From: Ancylobacter mangrovi
Lineage (GTDB): Bacteria > Pseudomonadota > Alphaproteobacteria > Rhizobiales > Xanthobacteraceae
Assembly (NCBI RefSeq): GCF_024752355.1
Contig: NZ_JANTHZ010000001.1
Coordinates: forward strand, 1,054,001-1,118,000
Direction of reading: 5' to 3'
DNA: 64,000 nucleotides
The notes under the pieces were generated by a model. The model worked only from the letters and a program-made list of their open reading frames with translations. It had not been told where the DNA came from and ran no database searches. Every line of letters starts with the position of its first letter. Position 1 is the stretch's first letter. The position numbers and the translations under genes were made by a program. This document shows, in pieces, positions 62,740 to 64,000 of the stretch.

Positions 62740-62868
62740 TTCGGCGCTCCGGCGCCTCGCTAAATTGCCGCGCGCCGTGCCCGGCCGGCCTTTCGCCGGC
62801 CGACCCGTCCCACGCGACGAGCGCGGGAGGGCACGATCCCGATCCGCCTGCCCGCGAAGGAGCCCCTC

Positions 62869-63870
62869 GTGAAGAAGCTGATGAATGCGCCGGACGCCTA
62901 TGTCGACGAGATGCTCGAGGGCCTGTGCGCCGCCCACCCGACGCTGGTGCGCACCGGCGAGCGGGGCCGGGTGATCCGCGACGCGCGCGCGCCGAAGAAC
63001 GGCAAGGTCGGCATCGTCTCGGGCGGCGGCAGCGGCCATCTGCCCCTCTTCACCGGCTATGTCGGGCGCGGGCTGATCGATTCCTGCGCCATCGGCGAGG
63101 TGTTCGCCGGCCCGGCCGTGGGCGACTGCGTGGAGGCGATCAAGGCCGCCGAAGGCGGGCGCGGCGTGCTGCGCCTCTACGGCAATTATGGCGGCGACCG
63201 GATGAATTTCGACCTCGCCGGCGAACTGGTCGAGGAGGAAGGCATCCGCACCACCACCGTGCTGGGCTGCGACGACATCGCCAGCGCCGCGCCCGAGGAA
63301 AGCGCGAAGCGGCGCGGCGTCGCCGGCCTCATCCTCGCCTACAAGGCGGCCGGCGCGGCGGCCGAGCAGGGCGCGGATCTCGACGAGGTGACGCGGGTCG
63401 CCGCCAAGGCGGTGGAGCGCATGCGCACCATCGGCTGCGCGCTCTATCCCTGCCAGGTGCCCGGCGCCGCCGAGCCGACCTTCACCATCGGCGAGGACGA
63501 GATGGAGATGGGCATGGGCATCCATGGCGAACCGGGCATCTGGCGGCGCACGCTCGCCCCGGCCGACGAGGTGGCCGACGAGATGCTGGAGCGCCTGCTC
63601 GCCGACCTGCCGCAGGCGCATCAGGAGCGGGTGTGGGTGCTGGTCAACAGCCTCGGCGCCACCTCGCTCGACGAGTTGTTCATCATCTACCGGCGGGTGA
63701 AGGCCGGGCTCGACCGGCGCGGCATCACGGTGCTGCGGCCGCTGGTCGGGCACTACGCGACCTCGATGGAAATGGCCGGCTGCTCGCTCAGCCTGATCGG
63801 GGTCGACGACGAGCTCGACGCACTGCTGCGCGCACCGGCCGACTGCCCGTTCTGGAGGAACCAGCCGTGA
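62869..63870 (+). CDS. Dihydroxyacetone-kinase-type kinase, DhaK-like subunit (possible tetrulose kinase)
   Basis: 333 residues from GTG behind [39 protein letters not shown] is the DhaK substrate domain; Asp110 and His219 in GIHGEPG would bind the ketose covalently as a hemiaminal. The following ORF overlaps by four bases and encodes the DhaL-like ATP domain. Two-subunit ATP-dependent DhaKL proteins outside PTS-linked operons often act on dihydroxyacetone or erythrulose. Substrate is unassigned. Confidence 0.88.
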   Translation: MKKLMNAPDAYVDEMLEGLCAAHPTLVRTGERGRVIRDARAPKNGKVGIVSGGGSGHLPLFTGYVGRGLIDSCAIGEVFAGPAVGDCVEAIKAAEGGRGVLRLYGNYGGDRMNFDLAGELVEEEGIRTTTVLGCDDIASAAPEESAKRRGVAGLILAYKAAGAAAEQGADLDEVTRVAAKAVERMRTIGCALYPCQVPGAAEPTFTIGEDEMEMGMGIHGEPGIWRRTLAPADEVADEMLERLLADLPQAHQERVWVLVNSLGATSLDELFIIYRRVKAGLDRRGITVLRPLVGHYATSMEMAGCSLSLIGVDDELDALLRAPADCPFWRNQP

Positions 63871-64000
63871 GTGTGACGACGACCGGGTTCGCGGCGCTGC
63901 TGACGCGGGTCGCCGCCATCGCCGCGGAGCGCGAGCAGGAGCTCAACAAGGCCGACGGAAAGCTCGGCGACGGCGACACCGGCATGACGCTGCGGCGCGT
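63867..64000 (+). CDS. DhaL-like nucleotide-binding subunit, 3' end outside window
   Basis: Starts with GTG overlapping the DhaK-like stop (GTGA). About 44 residues are visible, ending in ADGKLGDGDTGMTLRR, the metal/ATP loop of DhaL (three aspartates). With its neighbour it completes an ATP-dependent kinase. Nothing further can be judged because the window ends. Confidence 0.82.
   Translation, partial: MSVTTTGFAALLTRVAAIAAEREQELNKADGKLGDGDTGMTLRR

Noticed and set aside
59740..62763. 1007-residue open frame on the plus strand across tctB, tctA and the SDR-like gene
   Set aside because: It overlaps three recognisable genes in another frame and is dominated by Arg, Ala, His and Pro with no family motif.

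Overview
This 64-kb window is high-GC chromosomal DNA packed almost wall to wall with catabolic genes. Gene families (TRAP and tripartite tricarboxylate transporters, two enolase-superfamily paralogues, Ley-Doudoroff-type enzymes, FadR-type GntR, LarABCE) and compact operons with ATGA overlaps suggest a soil or plant-associated Alphaproteobacterium, probably Hyphomicrobiales; the genus cannot be fixed from sequence alone. I see no rRNA, tRNA, CRISPR array, insertion sequence or phage gene.

Layout. (1) 1-6.7 kb: a class IV aminotransferase (cut by the window edge) divergent from a complete nickel-pincer lactate racemase operon larA-larC-larE-larB, then a DHA2-type exporter. (2) 6.8-23.6 kb: a sugar-acid block with two enolase-superfamily dehydratases, fumarylacetoacetase-fold hydrolases, KDPGal aldolase and kinase (dgoA, dgoK), an HpcH aldolase, two FMN 2-hydroxyacid dehydrogenases, a beta-propeller protein and a GntR regulator. 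(3) 23.6-41.3 kb: a polar amino-acid-type ABC transporter, an MFS permease, four D-2-hydroxyacid dehydrogenases counting the one at 22.5 kb, two amidohydrolases, another aldolase, SDRs, and LysR and TetR regulators. (4) 41.6-48.5 kb: a TRAP transporter and an ABC binding protein plus ATPase that lack permeases. (5) 48.5-64 kb: a DapA-like lyase, a third enolase-superfamily protein, a haloacetate dehalogenase, further SDRs and a D-2-hydroxyacid dehydrogenase, Crp/Fnr and IclR regulators, two tandem beta-propeller proteins, a tripartite tricarboxylate transporter and a DhaK/DhaL-type kinase cut by the right edge.

How it works together. The repeated theme is alpha-hydroxy and 2-keto acids: uptake, lactone opening, dehydration to 2-keto-3-deoxy acids, then either phosphorylation and aldol cleavage, or oxidation and hydrolysis to pyruvate plus a hydroxy acid. 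Six NAD-type D-2-hydroxyacid dehydrogenases, two FMN-type dehydrogenases and a lactate-racemase family enzyme could handle both stereoisomers of the products.

The most notable signal is regulatory. Eight sites of form TGTCG-N6-CGACA (five perfect, three with one mismatch) each have a TANNNT-like -10 starting 21 or 22 bp downstream, the geometry of Crp class II activation. They precede larA, the DHA2 exporter, the permease-less ABC genes, dapA-like, the third enolase-superfamily gene, the dehalogenase/dehydrogenase pair, an SDR and the DhaK-type kinase, and a Crp/Fnr protein with an altered recognition helix is encoded in their midst. A second, 18-bp AT-rich motif recurs seven times in front of the sugar-acid block, gntR itself and the TRAP operon. 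A third motif (core TCTAT) recurs at five further promoters. The window therefore looks like three interlocked local regulons.
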